DNA from: Companilactobacillus mindensis DSM 14500
Lineage (GTDB): Bacteria; Bacillota; Bacilli; Lactobacillales; Lactobacillaceae
Length of the DNA: 54,456 bases
Direction of reading: 5' to 3'
NCBI RefSeq assembly: GCF_001434275.1
Contig: NZ_AZEZ01000102.1
Location: forward strand, 1,434 to 55,889
Each line of letters opens with the position of its first letter. Positions within the stretch are counted from its first letter, which is position 1. This document shows, piece by piece, positions 17,729 to 26,737 of this stretch. The notes beneath the pieces were generated by a model. It saw nothing but the letters and a program-made list of their open reading frames with translations. It searched no databases and was not told where the DNA came from. The translations under genes were made by a program, and so were the position numbers.

Positions 17729-17757
17729 TTGACAATAAATAGCTAGATTAGTATTCT
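17729..17757 (+). promoter_or_regulatory. glmS promoter
   Basis: TTGACA at 17729-17734, 17-nt spacer, TATTCT at 17752-17757. A 5' leader of about 60 nt follows, containing a 6-bp hairpin TAGTTC/GAACTA (17782-17797). Three ATACCA words sit just upstream of the -35 (17666, 17690, 17699), with a fourth in the leader (17797); they may be an operator. Confidence 0.75.
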
Positions 17758-17823
17758 AGTCATTGTCACGAGACGAGATATTAGTTCGAATGAACTATAC
17801 CAATTAAGAAAGGCTTGAAAGCT

Positions 17824-19635
17824 ATGTGTGGAATTGTTGGAGTAATTGGAAATAATAAAACTACTGATATTTTATTGAACGGATTAAAGAAACTTGAATA
17901 CCGTGGTTATGATTCAGCCGGTATTTATGTTAATGATCAAAATGGTAAAGATTTCTTAGTTAAAGAAGTCGGTAAAATTAGTAAATTAGAAAATGCTGTG
18001 GGTCCCGATGTTCAAGGACTTGTTGGAATCGGTCATACAAGATGGGCTACTCACGGCAAACCAACAATTGAGAATGCACACCCACATTTCTCAGAAGATA
18101 ATCGTTTTTATCTAGTTCACAATGGTGTTTTGACTAACTTTGAAGAATTGAAAACTAAATATTTAGCTGACGTTGACTTCAAGAGCCAAACTGATACTGA
18201 AGTTGCTGTTCAATTAGTTGATCACTTTGCTAAAGAGGGCCTTGATGGCGAAGCTGCTTTCAGAAAAGCACTCAGCTTGATTGAAGGTTCATATGCCTTT
18301 GCTATGATCGACAAAGAACAACCAGACAGAATCTTTGTGGCTAAGAATAAGAGTCCATTATTGATTGGCTTGGGTGACGGTTTCAACGTTATTTGTTCCG
18401 ATGCAATGGCCATGCTTGATCAAACACACCAATTTGTAGAGATTCACGACGGTGAAGTTGTTATCCTTGAAAAGGATTCAGTTAACATCAGTAAGATCGA
18501 CGGTACTAAGGTTACTAGAGATCCTTACACAGTTAACCTTGATGCTAGCGATATTTCTAAGGGTACTTATGACCACTACATGCTCAAGGAAATTGATGAA
18601 CAACCTAATGTAATGAGAAAGATTTCTCAAAACTATATCAAGAATGATGGCAGCCTAAATGTTGAACAAGACTTGTTGGACGAAATAAAGAAAGCCGACC
18701 GACTTTATATTGTTGCTGCTGGAACAAGTTATCACGCTGGTTTAGTTGGTAAAAATATTTTTGAAGCTGTTTCTGACGTGCCAGTGGATGTTGAATTAGG
18801 AAGCGAGTTTGGTTATCACATGCCTAAACTTTCAAAGCACCCATTCTTCATCTTCTTGTCACAAAGTGGTGAAACTGCCGACAGTCGTCAAGTTCTAGTT
18901 AAAGTAAACGAGATGAACTTGCCAAGCTTGACGATCACTAACGTGCCTAATTCAACTCTTTCCAGAGAAGCTACTTTCACCATGGAATTATTGGCTGGAC
19001 CTGAAATCGCGGTTGCCTCAACTAAAGCTTACACAGCCCAAATTGCCGTCGAAGCCGTTTTAGCTAAAGCCTTAGGTGAAGATAAGAATTATCCAGCTGC
19101 TAAAGACTTTGATGTCAAAGGTGAACTTGCTTTAGCTGCTAATGGCATTCAACAAATTGTCGATGAAAAGGACAAGATCAAGGCTTTAACAGCTGACTTC
19201 TTGACTGGTCAATCAGATGCCTTTTATATCGGCCGTGGAATCGATTATGCACTTTCACTTGAAGCTGCACTTAAACTAAAGGAAATTTCTTATATTCACG
19301 CTGAAGGCTTCGCAGCCGGAGAATTGAAGCACGGAACAATCGCTTTGATCGAAAAAGATACACCGGTTATTGCATATATCAATGATGGTGTCGGCGCAAG
19401 TCATACACGTGGAAATATTCAAGAAGTTGAAGCTCGTGGAGCTCACGTGTTGGTTATCGCTAGTCAAAAATATGCTCAAGCTGGCGATCAAATCATCATT
19501 CCAGAAATCGATGAATTGCTTTCACCGATCATCAGCGTAGTCCCAGCTCAACTGATTGCTTATTATGCAAGTTTGGCTCGTGGCAACGATGTCGACAGGC
19601 CTCGTAATCTTGCTAAAAGTGTTACGGTAGAGTAA
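17824..19635 (+). CDS. glmS: Glutamine-fructose-6-phosphate aminotransferase
   Basis: A 603-residue enzyme making glucosamine-6-P, the entry to UDP-GlcNAc. The N-terminal class II glutamine amidotransferase domain starts at Cys2 (MCGIVGVIG), exposed after Met removal. Two SIS sugar-isomerase domains follow (about 290-600; SQSGETADSRQ, and the C-terminal RPRNLAKSVTVE). The ATG at 17824 is used: it makes Cys the nucleophile, and AAAGG lies upstream. A TTG three codons earlier is not needed. No glmS ribozyme is seen. With glmM upstream this completes the amino-sugar branch. Confidence 0.97.
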   Translation: MCGIVGVIGNNKTTDILLNGLKKLEYRGYDSAGIYVNDQNGKDFLVKEVGKISKLENAVGPDVQGLVGIGHTRWATHGKPTIENAHPHFSEDNRFYLVHNGVLTNFEELKTKYLADVDFKSQTDTEVAVQLVDHFAKEGLDGEAAFRKALSLIEGSYAFAMIDKEQPDRIFVAKNKSPLLIGLGDGFNVICSDAMAMLDQTHQFVEIHDGEVVILEKDSVNISKIDGTKVTRDPYTVNLDASDISKGTYDHYMLKEIDEQPNVMRKISQNYIKNDGSLNVEQDLLDEIKKADRLYIVAAGTSYHAGLVGKNIFEAVSDVPVDVELGSEFGYHMPKLSKHPFFIFLSQSGETADSRQVLVKVNEMNLPSLTITNVPNSTLSREATFTMELLAGPEIAVASTKAYTAQIAVEAVLAKALGEDKNYPAAKDFDVKGELALAANGIQQIVDEKDKIKALTADFLTGQSDAFYIGRGIDYALSLEAALKLKEISYIHAEGFAAGELKHGTIALIEKDTPVIAYINDGVGASHTRGNIQEVEARGAHVLVIASQKYAQAGDQIIIPEIDELLSPIISVVPAQLIAYYASLARGNDVDRPRNLAKSVTVE

Positions 19636-19655
19636 TCTAAATTAGAATAATAAAC

Positions 19656-19688
19656 AAAATAGTCTCTGAATATTGGAGGCTATTTTTT
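19656..19688 (+). terminator. Intrinsic terminator of glmS
   Basis: AAATAGTCTC and GGAGGCTATTT form a hairpin with a T run 20 nt after glmS. Confidence 0.8.
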
Positions 19689-19718
19689 ATTGGGAAGAAT
19701 CTATAGATTGGTGGTTTT

Positions 19719-21311
19719 ATGGGTAATAAAAAGTTAAATCTGTTCTCAACAGTCATGTTTGGACTCAGTGCAATTATTGGTTCAGGTTGGATGTTTGGCT
19801 CGAGTCAGGCAGCCAAAATAGCTGGACCGGCAGCAATCATTGCTTGGATACTTGGAGCAATCTTGGTGGCAATGATTGCCATGGTCTATGTTGAGATCGG
19901 GACGATGTTTCCTGAAGATGGGGCCATGAGTCGTTTTACTATGTACACTCACGGTTCATTATTGGGACATATTTTTTCATGGGCTAATTGGCTCTCACTG
20001 TTGGCAATTTTACCGATCGAAGCAGTTGCCTCAACGCAATATATGAGTACTTGGCCTTGGAAATGGTCGCAGTGGACGCATACTTTCATGAAAAATGGTC
20101 AGTTGTCTGCTAGTGGTATTTTGATGGCGACTGGCTTGATCTTAGTATTTACGTTGATAAATTATTGGTCAGTTACGATCATGGCCAAATTCAATAATTT
20201 TATTTCCGTGTTTAAAATCGTCGTGCCGATAATTACGATGATTTTATTGATTGCAGCACATTTCGATGTTTCCAATATGGGGACAACGGTTCACGAATTC
20301 ATGCCTTACGGGACGTCATCGATCTTTGTGGCAATCGGTAGTGCAGGGATTATATATTCTTACGTGGCTTTTCAGACGGTGATCAATTTAGGTAATGATA
20401 TCGTCAAACCGGCAGTCAATATTAGACGAGGAATTATTTTTTCTTTATTTATTAGTGCGATGATCTACATTGCTTTACAAATCGTCTTCATCGGCGCTTT
20501 GCCCAAGTCAGTTATCAGTTCTGGTTGGTCGCAGATCAGCTTTAATTCGCCATTTGCTGACTTGGCAGTCTTATTGAATATCTTTGGCTTGTCGACGTTG
20601 ATCTACTTCACAGCCTTCATTTCACCGATTGGTAGTGGAATTGCCTTTTCCGCTTCAGCTAGTAAATCTTTGTCGTCAATGCCTAAGAATAAACATTTGC
20701 CTAAAATTTTGAGTAATGCAAATAATAGTTATAACACGCCGAGAATTGCTTTGATGGTTGATTTTGTCGTCAGTGTTATTTTGATCCTCTTGTTCAAAAA
20801 TTGGGCATTATTGTCACGAGTGGTTGCCGCATCTACCTTGATTTCTTTATTGTCTGGTCCAGTAGTAGCTGGTAGTTTGCGTAAAATGGGACCAAAATTC
20901 AAACGACCAACAAAGATTCGGGGAATGAAAATTTTGGCACCAATAGTGTTTGATCTGATCAGTTTAGCAATCTATTGGTCGATGTTTCCAACTACTGTTG
21001 AAGTTATTGTAATTATTATCGTTGGCTTGCCAATTTACTTTATTTACGATTTTCGCCGTGGCTTCAAGGAATTCAAACAAAAATTTTATGCTAGCCTCTG
21101 GTTGATCGTCCACTTGATTGGACTGTCGATTATTTCTTGGATCGGGAGCAATGACTTTGGCGGATTGAATTTGATCAAATATCCGCTAGATTTTCTAGTG
21201 ATAATTGTTTTCTCAACGATTATTTATTATTGGGCTATCAACTCGTCATATCATTCAGGATATTTCGACGATGCGAAAAGACTAAATGCCACAGTGAATT
21301 GGGATGATTAA
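19719..21311 (+). CDS. APC-superfamily amino-acid permease
   Basis: A 530-residue transporter with about 12-14 membrane segments. It opens with FGLSAIIGSGWMFGSSQAAK (the TM1 unwound GSG motif of APC carriers), and EIGTMFPEDGAMSRF is the conserved TM2-3 loop. The overall layout resembles the aspartate/glutamate:proton symporter YveA branch, but substrate identity is not certain. It directly precedes a VanZ-like gene (2 nt apart), so the two are likely co-transcribed. Confidence 0.9.
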   Translation: MGNKKLNLFSTVMFGLSAIIGSGWMFGSSQAAKIAGPAAIIAWILGAILVAMIAMVYVEIGTMFPEDGAMSRFTMYTHGSLLGHIFSWANWLSLLAILPIEAVASTQYMSTWPWKWSQWTHTFMKNGQLSASGILMATGLILVFTLINYWSVTIMAKFNNFISVFKIVVPIITMILLIAAHFDVSNMGTTVHEFMPYGTSSIFVAIGSAGIIYSYVAFQTVINLGNDIVKPAVNIRRGIIFSLFISAMIYIALQIVFIGALPKSVISSGWSQISFNSPFADLAVLLNIFGLSTLIYFTAFISPIGSGIAFSASASKSLSSMPKNKHLPKILSNANNSYNTPRIALMVDFVVSVILILLFKNWALLSRVVAASTLISLLSGPVVAGSLRKMGPKFKRPTKIRGMKILAPIVFDLISLAIYWSMFPTTVEVIVIIIVGLPIYFIYDFRRGFKEFKQKFYASLWLIVHLIGLSIISWIGSNDFGGLNLIKYPLDFLVIIVFSTIIYYWAINSSYHSGYFDDAKRLNATVNWDD

Positions 21312-21313
21312 AA

Positions 21314-21841
21314 ATGAATAATAGTTTGAAAAAGAAAGAAAAGTGGTTTTGGGGTGGGGTAGTTTTGATCGAATTGATCCTCTTTTATAGTTCATCAATG
21401 ATTTACAAACAACAAACCTCAGTGCCATTTCTAGAAAAATATGTCCATGGAAAACCTTTTTATAATGGATTGAAGTTGATTCATTTTAATTACGGTGGAA
21501 AAGTTCAATCGATTGAAAATGACGGTTATTATCACTTTGTCGAGTTCTTTATTCGCAAAGGAGCACATTTTGGCACTTATTTAATTTTGGGAGTCTTCTT
21601 GTGCTTGGCCTTGTACACTTATTTTCAACACAACAATTTTTTACGGATCTTTGTTCCTTGGATGATGGCAACTGGATTAGCAGCCTTTGATGAATTTCAT
21701 CAAGGATTGACCGGTGGTCGGACGCCATCAGTGACTGACGTTATTTTGGACAGTACAGGGGCATTTACCGGAATAGTGCTCCTGGTTGTCGTTTTGTATT
21801 TAATTTCTCGACATAAAAAAATAAATCGTAAGTTGATTTGA
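21314..21841 (+). CDS. VanZ-like membrane protein
   Basis: A 175-residue protein with four hydrophobic segments, near 13-28, 85-105, 115-130 and 148-168. The family motif is in KGAHFGTYLILGVFLCLALY followed by DEFHQGLTGGRTPSVTDVIL (the VanZ E-x-x-Q...R...D motif). VanZ gave low-level teicoplanin resistance in enterococci; most homologues are of unknown role. A terminator follows at 21870. Confidence 0.85.
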   Translation: MNNSLKKKEKWFWGGVVLIELILFYSSSMIYKQQTSVPFLEKYVHGKPFYNGLKLIHFNYGGKVQSIENDGYYHFVEFFIRKGAHFGTYLILGVFLCLALYTYFQHNNFLRIFVPWMMATGLAAFDEFHQGLTGGRTPSVTDVILDSTGAFTGIVLLVVVLYLISRHKKINRKLI

Positions 21842-21869
21842 TTTTTGCTTTAGTTTTATAAAATTAATT

Positions 21870-21905
21870 AAAAAAGCCGATCTGTTAGGGATACGGCTTT
21901 TTTTG
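21870..21905 (+). terminator. Intrinsic terminator
   Basis: AAAAGCCG and CGGCTTTT form a hairpin with a long T run, closing the permease/VanZ unit. Confidence 0.85.
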
Positions 21906-22056
21906 ATGGACAATTTTTTTCATTATGAACTAAGAAATATCTTGCTGTGGGCCTTAATTCAATTATTTAAAAAATAATAAATTATATTGTATTATATGGA
22001 TTGAGATGTTTATACATATTTGGGAAATATCATCTCGGTAAGGACGGTTTATTATT

Positions 22057-25000
22057 ATGGCAAACAAAAAGATCATGTTAACTAAAAGACAATTATTAAT
22101 TGCTGCGAGTGCAGCCATGACTTTAGGACTTGGAACAACTTTGGGCCATGAAGCCGTTGTTCACGCGGATACAACCAATACTAATACTACCAGTTCGGTT
22201 GCAACGCCTTCTGAAACTGATACACAAGCTAATAACACTAATACAACTAATACTACGACATCTGCAACATCAACTAATAATAGTACGAATACCACGGCTT
22301 CGGATAATAAGACGGACAGTTCAAGTACGAATGTAGCCTCAACGGATTCTAGTACAGCTCTGGATTCGATATCGCCTACAACTACTACTGCTCCGACGGC
22401 AAGTACTAGTGCAGCAACGACCACGCCAGCTGATTCGACAACTACGCCAAGTACGACTACGGCTACTATGTCAACTACAAATACTGAAACAACATCGACA
22501 ACACCTGTGACACAAGCTACAACAACCCCAACAACGACACAAAATACGGCGGCCACAACTTCAACAGTTGCAACGGCTACACCAGTCACTCAAGCAACTA
22601 CATCGACTAAGACAGACACGTCGACTGCAACGACACCAGGGACACCAACAACTACTACTGCCACCATAGCAGCTACACCGGTTGCAAAGACTGCTACACC
22701 AGTCACAGAGACTACTGCAACAACAGGGATGACACCGGTAGATACGACGGCCAATTCGATCACTTCAGATTCTGATCACACTGACGCCAACGACTTTACT
22801 TGGAGTACTGATGATGATACCGGTGAAGCCTCTTTGACAGGTACTACGGACAAATTGACTGACTCATCGATCAATATTCCTACACAAATTACGGTAACGC
22901 CAAATGGTACTGATACTGGCAAGCAATATAATGTTACAAGTATCGGCGACAATGCCTTTGTCGGCAACAAAACAGTGACAAGCGTGCAAGTCAACAGTGG
23001 TGTGACGAGCATTGGTACGGGTGCTTTTGGTTATTCTAATTTACAAAATCTCGATTTGGATAATGACAATGATTTGACGACCATCGGTAATTTAGCTTTT
23101 GTCAGTGATCAAATCAAGACCGTCGACTTACCTGATTCAGTAACAAGCGTCGGCGACAATGCTTTCATATACAATGATGCTTTGACATCGGTAACGATGG
23201 GCACTAATTTGGCAACTATCGGTGATCAAGCTTTTGCAGAAGATACTAATTTGCAAAATGTTGACTTCTCGAAGGATACAGCCTTAACAAGTATCGGGGA
23301 TGCAGCTTTTTCTGGTGATGCTAAGATTACTGGAGTTGATTTAAGCAACAGCAAGCAGTTGACAAGTATCGGTAACCAGGCTTTCATGTACAACAGCGCC
23401 AGTACCGAGGTCAAGTTGCCTGACAGTTTGCAAACTATTGGCGACCAAGCCTTTTTGTCCAACTTAGACTTGAAGAATATTAATTTTGGACCAAATCTGA
23501 CAACAATTGGTAAAAATGCCTTCACTTATGATGGTTCTTTAACAAGTGTCGACTTCTCCAATGCTACTAACTTGAATTTGATCGACGACGGCGCCTTTGA
23601 GTATTCTGGTTTGACTGGTGCTTTGACTATCCCAGCCAAAGTCGTAACTATTGGTAATCAAGCTTTTGGTGGCGACCACTTGACCAGTTTGAATTTACCT
23701 GAAGGTTTACAAACTATTGGCAACAATGCCTTTGCTTACAATGAATTAGGCGGCACTTTGACGATACCTAGCACAATTCAAAATATTGGCAGCGAAGCCT
23801 TTATTGCTAATAAATTGACTGGCGTATCGACAACTGCAGCTAACTTCTCGTTAGGTACGGGTGCACTTTCAAACAACCGCATCACAAACGTCAGTGCTCC
23901 TAATGTCAAAGTTGGCAGCTCAGCCTATAATATTAATTCTGCAACAAATCAATTGGCCAGCGTCTTTACTGATTCAGCCCACGATAAGATCTCAGACTAC
24001 TTCAATGTCAATATCGGCGGAACAACTGAAAATGCCTTGGGAATTTCCAATTTAACAAATGGCGTAACTTATAATAATGGTATTTTCACTATCCCAAGTG
24101 GCGTAAATGACTTCACATTCAATTGGGTCCTTTCACCAAACACAACGACTGATTCAGGATACAGTGGTACTTACGATGTTGTCCTAAATGATCCCGATAT
24201 CAAAGCTGTCAATTCAAATGTTGCAGCTGGTTCAAATTGGACCCCAAGCGATAACTTTGTCAGTGCCGTAACGCCTGATGGCGATGATGTTTCTTTAAGC
24301 AATATGAATATTTCGATAACGAATCCTAGTGGCCAAACGGTTACAACAATTGATACGACTGACCCTGGTACTTATAAAGTAACTTACAGTTATGGCAACG
24401 AGAGCAGTACAGTCAATGTTGCAGTTTATAAACGTGCTGGCAATATCGATTTGAGTGGTACAGACTCAACGACTTACAATGGCCAAAATCAAACTCCTAA
24501 TGACGGTAGCTATCAAATTACTTTGTCCAATGGTTCTACGTATACAGTTCAAAATGGCGATTTAGCCTTGAATACGACAGCTAAAAATGCAGGAACTTAT
24601 CAAGTTGTTTTGACATCACAAGGTCTCGACAATATTGGTCAACAAACTAACAATACGTTGTACGACTGGACAGTTCAAAATGACGATGCTCAATTCATTA
24701 TTGATAAAGCTCCAATCACGATTACTGCCAATGATGTTTCTAAAGTAGCTGGAACTGCTGATCCAGCTTTGACTGCAACCGTCACAATGCCAAATATTAT
24801 TGATGGGGATGCTCCAGTCTATACTTTGAGCAGAACTTCTGGTGAAGATGTAGGAACGTATCCAATTACTGTCAGTTACAATGCTACTGACAATCCTAAC
24901 TATGACATCAAAGCTGTGAATGGAGCTTTGCAAATTACCGCTGCTACTAAGACTATCAGTGGTAACGATTATACAATGCACGTCGGCGACCCAACGCCAA

Positions 25001-25542
25001 CAGCTAAAGACTTCAATGCTACAGCGACTGACGAAAATGACCAACCAGAGACGGTAAATGTTGATCTAAGTAAAGCTGATTTGCAAAGTGCTGGTACGTA
25101 CACGGTAACTTTGAGTACTAATGATGGTCAGACAAAGGATGTACAATTAACGGTCATGGGTAATGGTTCTAATGCAAGTGTTCCTGTAACACCTGTAACG
25201 CCAACAGACCCAACGGATCCAACAAATCCAACGGATCCAACGGATCCAACAGACCCAACGGATCCAACGGATCCAACAGATCCAACAAATACAACAGATC
25301 CAACAAATCCAACGGATCCAACAAATACAACAGACCCAACGGATCCAACAAATACAACAGACCCAACGGATCCAACAACTCCAACAGACCCAACCGATTC
25401 AACCGATCCAAAGAATCCAACAACTCCAACAGACCCCAAGGATCCAACAGATTCAACGAAACCAGAGCTCACAGTCAAACCAACTGATCCAGTTATCCTG
25501 AAAGACCAACAACACCGGTTTCTAACAATCCAACTAATCTGA
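22057..25542 (+). CDS. Large LRR/MBG surface protein, frameshifted before its anchor
   Basis: The open frame encodes 1161 residues. Signal peptide 1-37 (AVVHA then DTT). A Thr/Ser/Asn linker spans about 38-240. BspA-type leucine-rich repeats (LRR_5) cover about 250-630, with repeating TSIGDNAF-like units. Then come a beta domain, an Ig-like domain (713-791), MBG-type domains (794-964) and another Ig-like block (to 1035). Asp-Pro-Thr repeats run about 1045-1150, encoded by 9-nt DNA units. The frame then leaves the P/T-rich pattern at about 25490 and stops at 25542. The missing LPxTG-type anchor lies in the -1 frame just downstream. Likely an adhesin-like protein; here it would be released unless the shift is bypassed. 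Confidence 0.9.
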   Translation: MANKKIMLTKRQLLIAASAAMTLGLGTTLGHEAVVHADTTNTNTTSSVATPSETDTQANNTNTTNTTTSATSTNNSTNTTASDNKTDSSSTNVASTDSSTALDSISPTTTTAPTASTSAATTTPADSTTTPSTTTATMSTTNTETTSTTPVTQATTTPTTTQNTAATTSTVATATPVTQATTSTKTDTSTATTPGTPTTTTATIAATPVAKTATPVTETTATTGMTPVDTTANSITSDSDHTDANDFTWSTDDDTGEASLTGTTDKLTDSSINIPTQITVTPNGTDTGKQYNVTSIGDNAFVGNKTVTSVQVNSGVTSIGTGAFGYSNLQNLDLDNDNDLTTIGNLAFVSDQIKTVDLPDSVTSVGDNAFIYNDALTSVTMGTNLATIGDQAFAEDTNLQNVDFSKDTALTSIGDAAFSGDAKITGVDLSNSKQLTSIGNQAFMYNSASTEVKLPDSLQTIGDQAFLSNLDLKNINFGPNLTTIGKNAFTYDGSLTSVDFSNATNLNLIDDGAFEYSGLTGALTIPAKVVTIGNQAFGGDHLTSLNLPEGLQTIGNNAFAYNELGGTLTIPSTIQNIGSEAFIANKLTGVSTTAANFSLGTGALSNNRITNVSAPNVKVGSSAYNINSATNQLASVFTDSAHDKISDYFNVNIGGTTENALGISNLTNGVTYNNGIFTIPSGVNDFTFNWVLSPNTTTDSGYSGTYDVVLNDPDIKAVNSNVAAGSNWTPSDNFVSAVTPDGDDVSLSNMNISITNPSGQTVTTIDTTDPGTYKVTYSYGNESSTVNVAVYKRAGNIDLSGTDSTTYNGQNQTPNDGSYQITLSNGSTYTVQNGDLALNTTAKNAGTYQVVLTSQGLDNIGQQTNNTLYDWTVQNDDAQFIIDKAPITITANDVSKVAGTADPALTATVTMPNIIDGDAPVYTLSRTSGEDVGTYPITVSYNATDNPNYDIKAVNGALQITAATKTISGNDYTMHVGDPTPTAKDFNATATDENDQPETVNVDLSKADLQSAGTYTVTLSTNDGQTKDVQLTVMGNGSNASVPVTPVTPTDPTDPTNPTDPTDPTDPTDPTDPTDPTNTTDPTNPTDPTNTTDPTDPTNTTDPTDPTTPTDPTDSTDPKNPTTPTDPKDPTDSTKPELTVKPTDPVILKDQQHRFLTIQLI
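25203..25480 (+). repeat. In-frame 9-bp repeat tract (Asp-Pro-Thr linker)
   Basis: Tandem units of the type GATCCAACG/GATCCAACA with variants encode D-P-T, N-P-T and N-T-T steps. The unit is a multiple of 3, so copy-number change alters linker length without shifting the frame. Typical wall-spanning stalk of a surface protein. Confidence 0.9.
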
Positions 25543-25817
25543 ACAATTCAACAAGTTCAGCTACTAAAGCCGGTAAACAAGTTATCATGTCAGGCGAGGT
25601 TTACTATGTTCCTGGTATTAAGAATCAAACTAATGGCGTTTTAGTAACTCCAAAGAATATGTCCAATACTAAAAATGGCTATCAAACAATGGGAGTGGCT
25701 ACTTTCCCACAAACTGGCAATGCTTCAAGTGTTTGGATGCAAATTTTAGGCGTGATTATCGGCATCATGACGTTTGGTGTAATCGATATCAATCGCAACC
25801 GTCATCAGACGAAATAA
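25497..25817 (+). pseudogene. Sortase-anchor fragment of the surface protein (-1 frame)
   Basis: From 25497 the -1 frame reads PERPTTPVSNNPTN, then a sorting signal: FPQTG near 25715, a hydrophobic stretch (SVWMQILGVIIGIMTFGVI) and the basic tail NRNRHQTK. This is the expected C-terminus of the preceding gene. The two frames are joined if one base is added near 25488-25497; a TGA in the -1 frame at 25485-25487 limits the shift to after that point. FPQTG instead of LPQTG is a mild variant. Probably a disrupted anchor. Confidence 0.85.
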
Positions 25818-25921
25818 ATGCAACCTTTCTCAGGATATTTGTTTCTAAGATATTGTAATAGCTTACTTCTTTTGATAAAATAATATGCGGTTTACAATAT
25901 TCGTGAAAGAAGGAAACAGAA

Positions 25922-26659
25922 ATGTCAGGACATTCAAAATGGCATAATATCCAAGGTAGAAAAGGTGCCCAAGATGCCAAACGTGGTAAAATCTTCCAAA
26001 AGCTGTCTCGTGAGCTATTCATGGCAGCTAAAGCGGGTGGTTCCGACCCTAACGATAATGCTGCCCTTCGTTTAATAGTAGATAAAGCTCGTGCAGCCAA
26101 TATGCCCAAGGACAACATCAAACGTGCCCTTAAAAAGGCTGATGGTGGTAGTGAAGAACATTATGATGAAGTTACATACGAAGGTTACGCTCCAGGTGGA
26201 GTTGCCGTATTAGTTGAAACTTTGACAGATAACAAGAACAGAACTGCTTCTGCCGTACGTGTTGCATTTACCCGTAACGGAGGTAGCATGGGTTCAAGTG
26301 GTTCAGTTGCTTACATGTTTGATCGTAAAGGTTATCTTGTACTAGATCGTTCAAAGAATTCACAAGACGAAGATACAGTTTTGATGGATATCATGGATCT
26401 TGGTGCAGATGATTTACAAACATCAGATGACGCTTATGAAATCTATACAGATGTAAAGGACTTTGCAGCTGTACGTGATGGTTTAACAGAAAAAGGTTAC
26501 GAAATTGCCAATGCTGAATTGACAATGATTCCTCAAAACACAACACCAGTACCAGAAGAAAAGAAGGAACAATTCGAACACATGATCGACCAATTGGAAG
26601 ATAATGAAGATGTTTCTGAAGTTTATACTGCTGCTGCAGATGATGATGACGAAGAATAA
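25922..26659 (+). CDS. YebC/PmpR-family regulator
   Basis: A 245-residue protein with the full family start [20 protein letters not shown] and three domains. YebC/TACO1 proteins bind DNA or ribosomes; some repress quorum genes, while others rescue stalled polyproline translation. The acidic end (AADDDDEE) is usual. AGAAGGAAAC precedes the ATG. It is directly upstream of comG, separated by a terminator at 26674. Confidence 0.95.
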   Translation: MSGHSKWHNIQGRKGAQDAKRGKIFQKLSRELFMAAKAGGSDPNDNAALRLIVDKARAANMPKDNIKRALKKADGGSEEHYDEVTYEGYAPGGVAVLVETLTDNKNRTASAVRVAFTRNGGSMGSSGSVAYMFDRKGYLVLDRSKNSQDEDTVLMDIMDLGADDLQTSDDAYEIYTDVKDFAAVRDGLTEKGYEIANAELTMIPQNTTPVPEEKKEQFEHMIDQLEDNEDVSEVYTAAADDDDEE

Positions 26660-26673
26660 CTTTTAAATAATTT

Positions 26674-26708
26674 GACCGTAAACAAATTTTGTTTACGGTC
26701 TTTTTTTG
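26674..26708 (+). terminator. Intrinsic terminator after yebC
   Basis: GACCGTAAAC and GTTTACGGTC form a 10-bp hairpin with a T run. Only about 30 nt remain before comGA, so the comG operon relies on partial readthrough or a promoter overlapping this site. Confidence 0.92.
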
Positions 26709-26737
26709 CGTAATTTTTTTCGAAAGGGGGCCAATAA

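Noticed and set aside
17560-17823. glmS ribozyme upstream of glmS
   Set aside because: No conserved ribozyme core or cleavage site context is seen; a normal promoter and a short leader occupy this region.
22161-22589. Long antisense frame opposite the Thr-rich region
   Set aside because: A reverse reading of repetitive ACN codons gives Val-rich sequence; no RBS or family features.
25128-25478. Antisense frames opposite the Asp-Pro-Thr repeats
   Set aside because: Products of the 9-bp repeat; periodic Gly-Ser-Val or Leu-Asp patterns are artefacts.
25203-25480. CRISPR-like or tandem repeat array
   Set aside because: The units are 9 bp, contiguous and in frame with a Pro/Thr stalk; no spacers.
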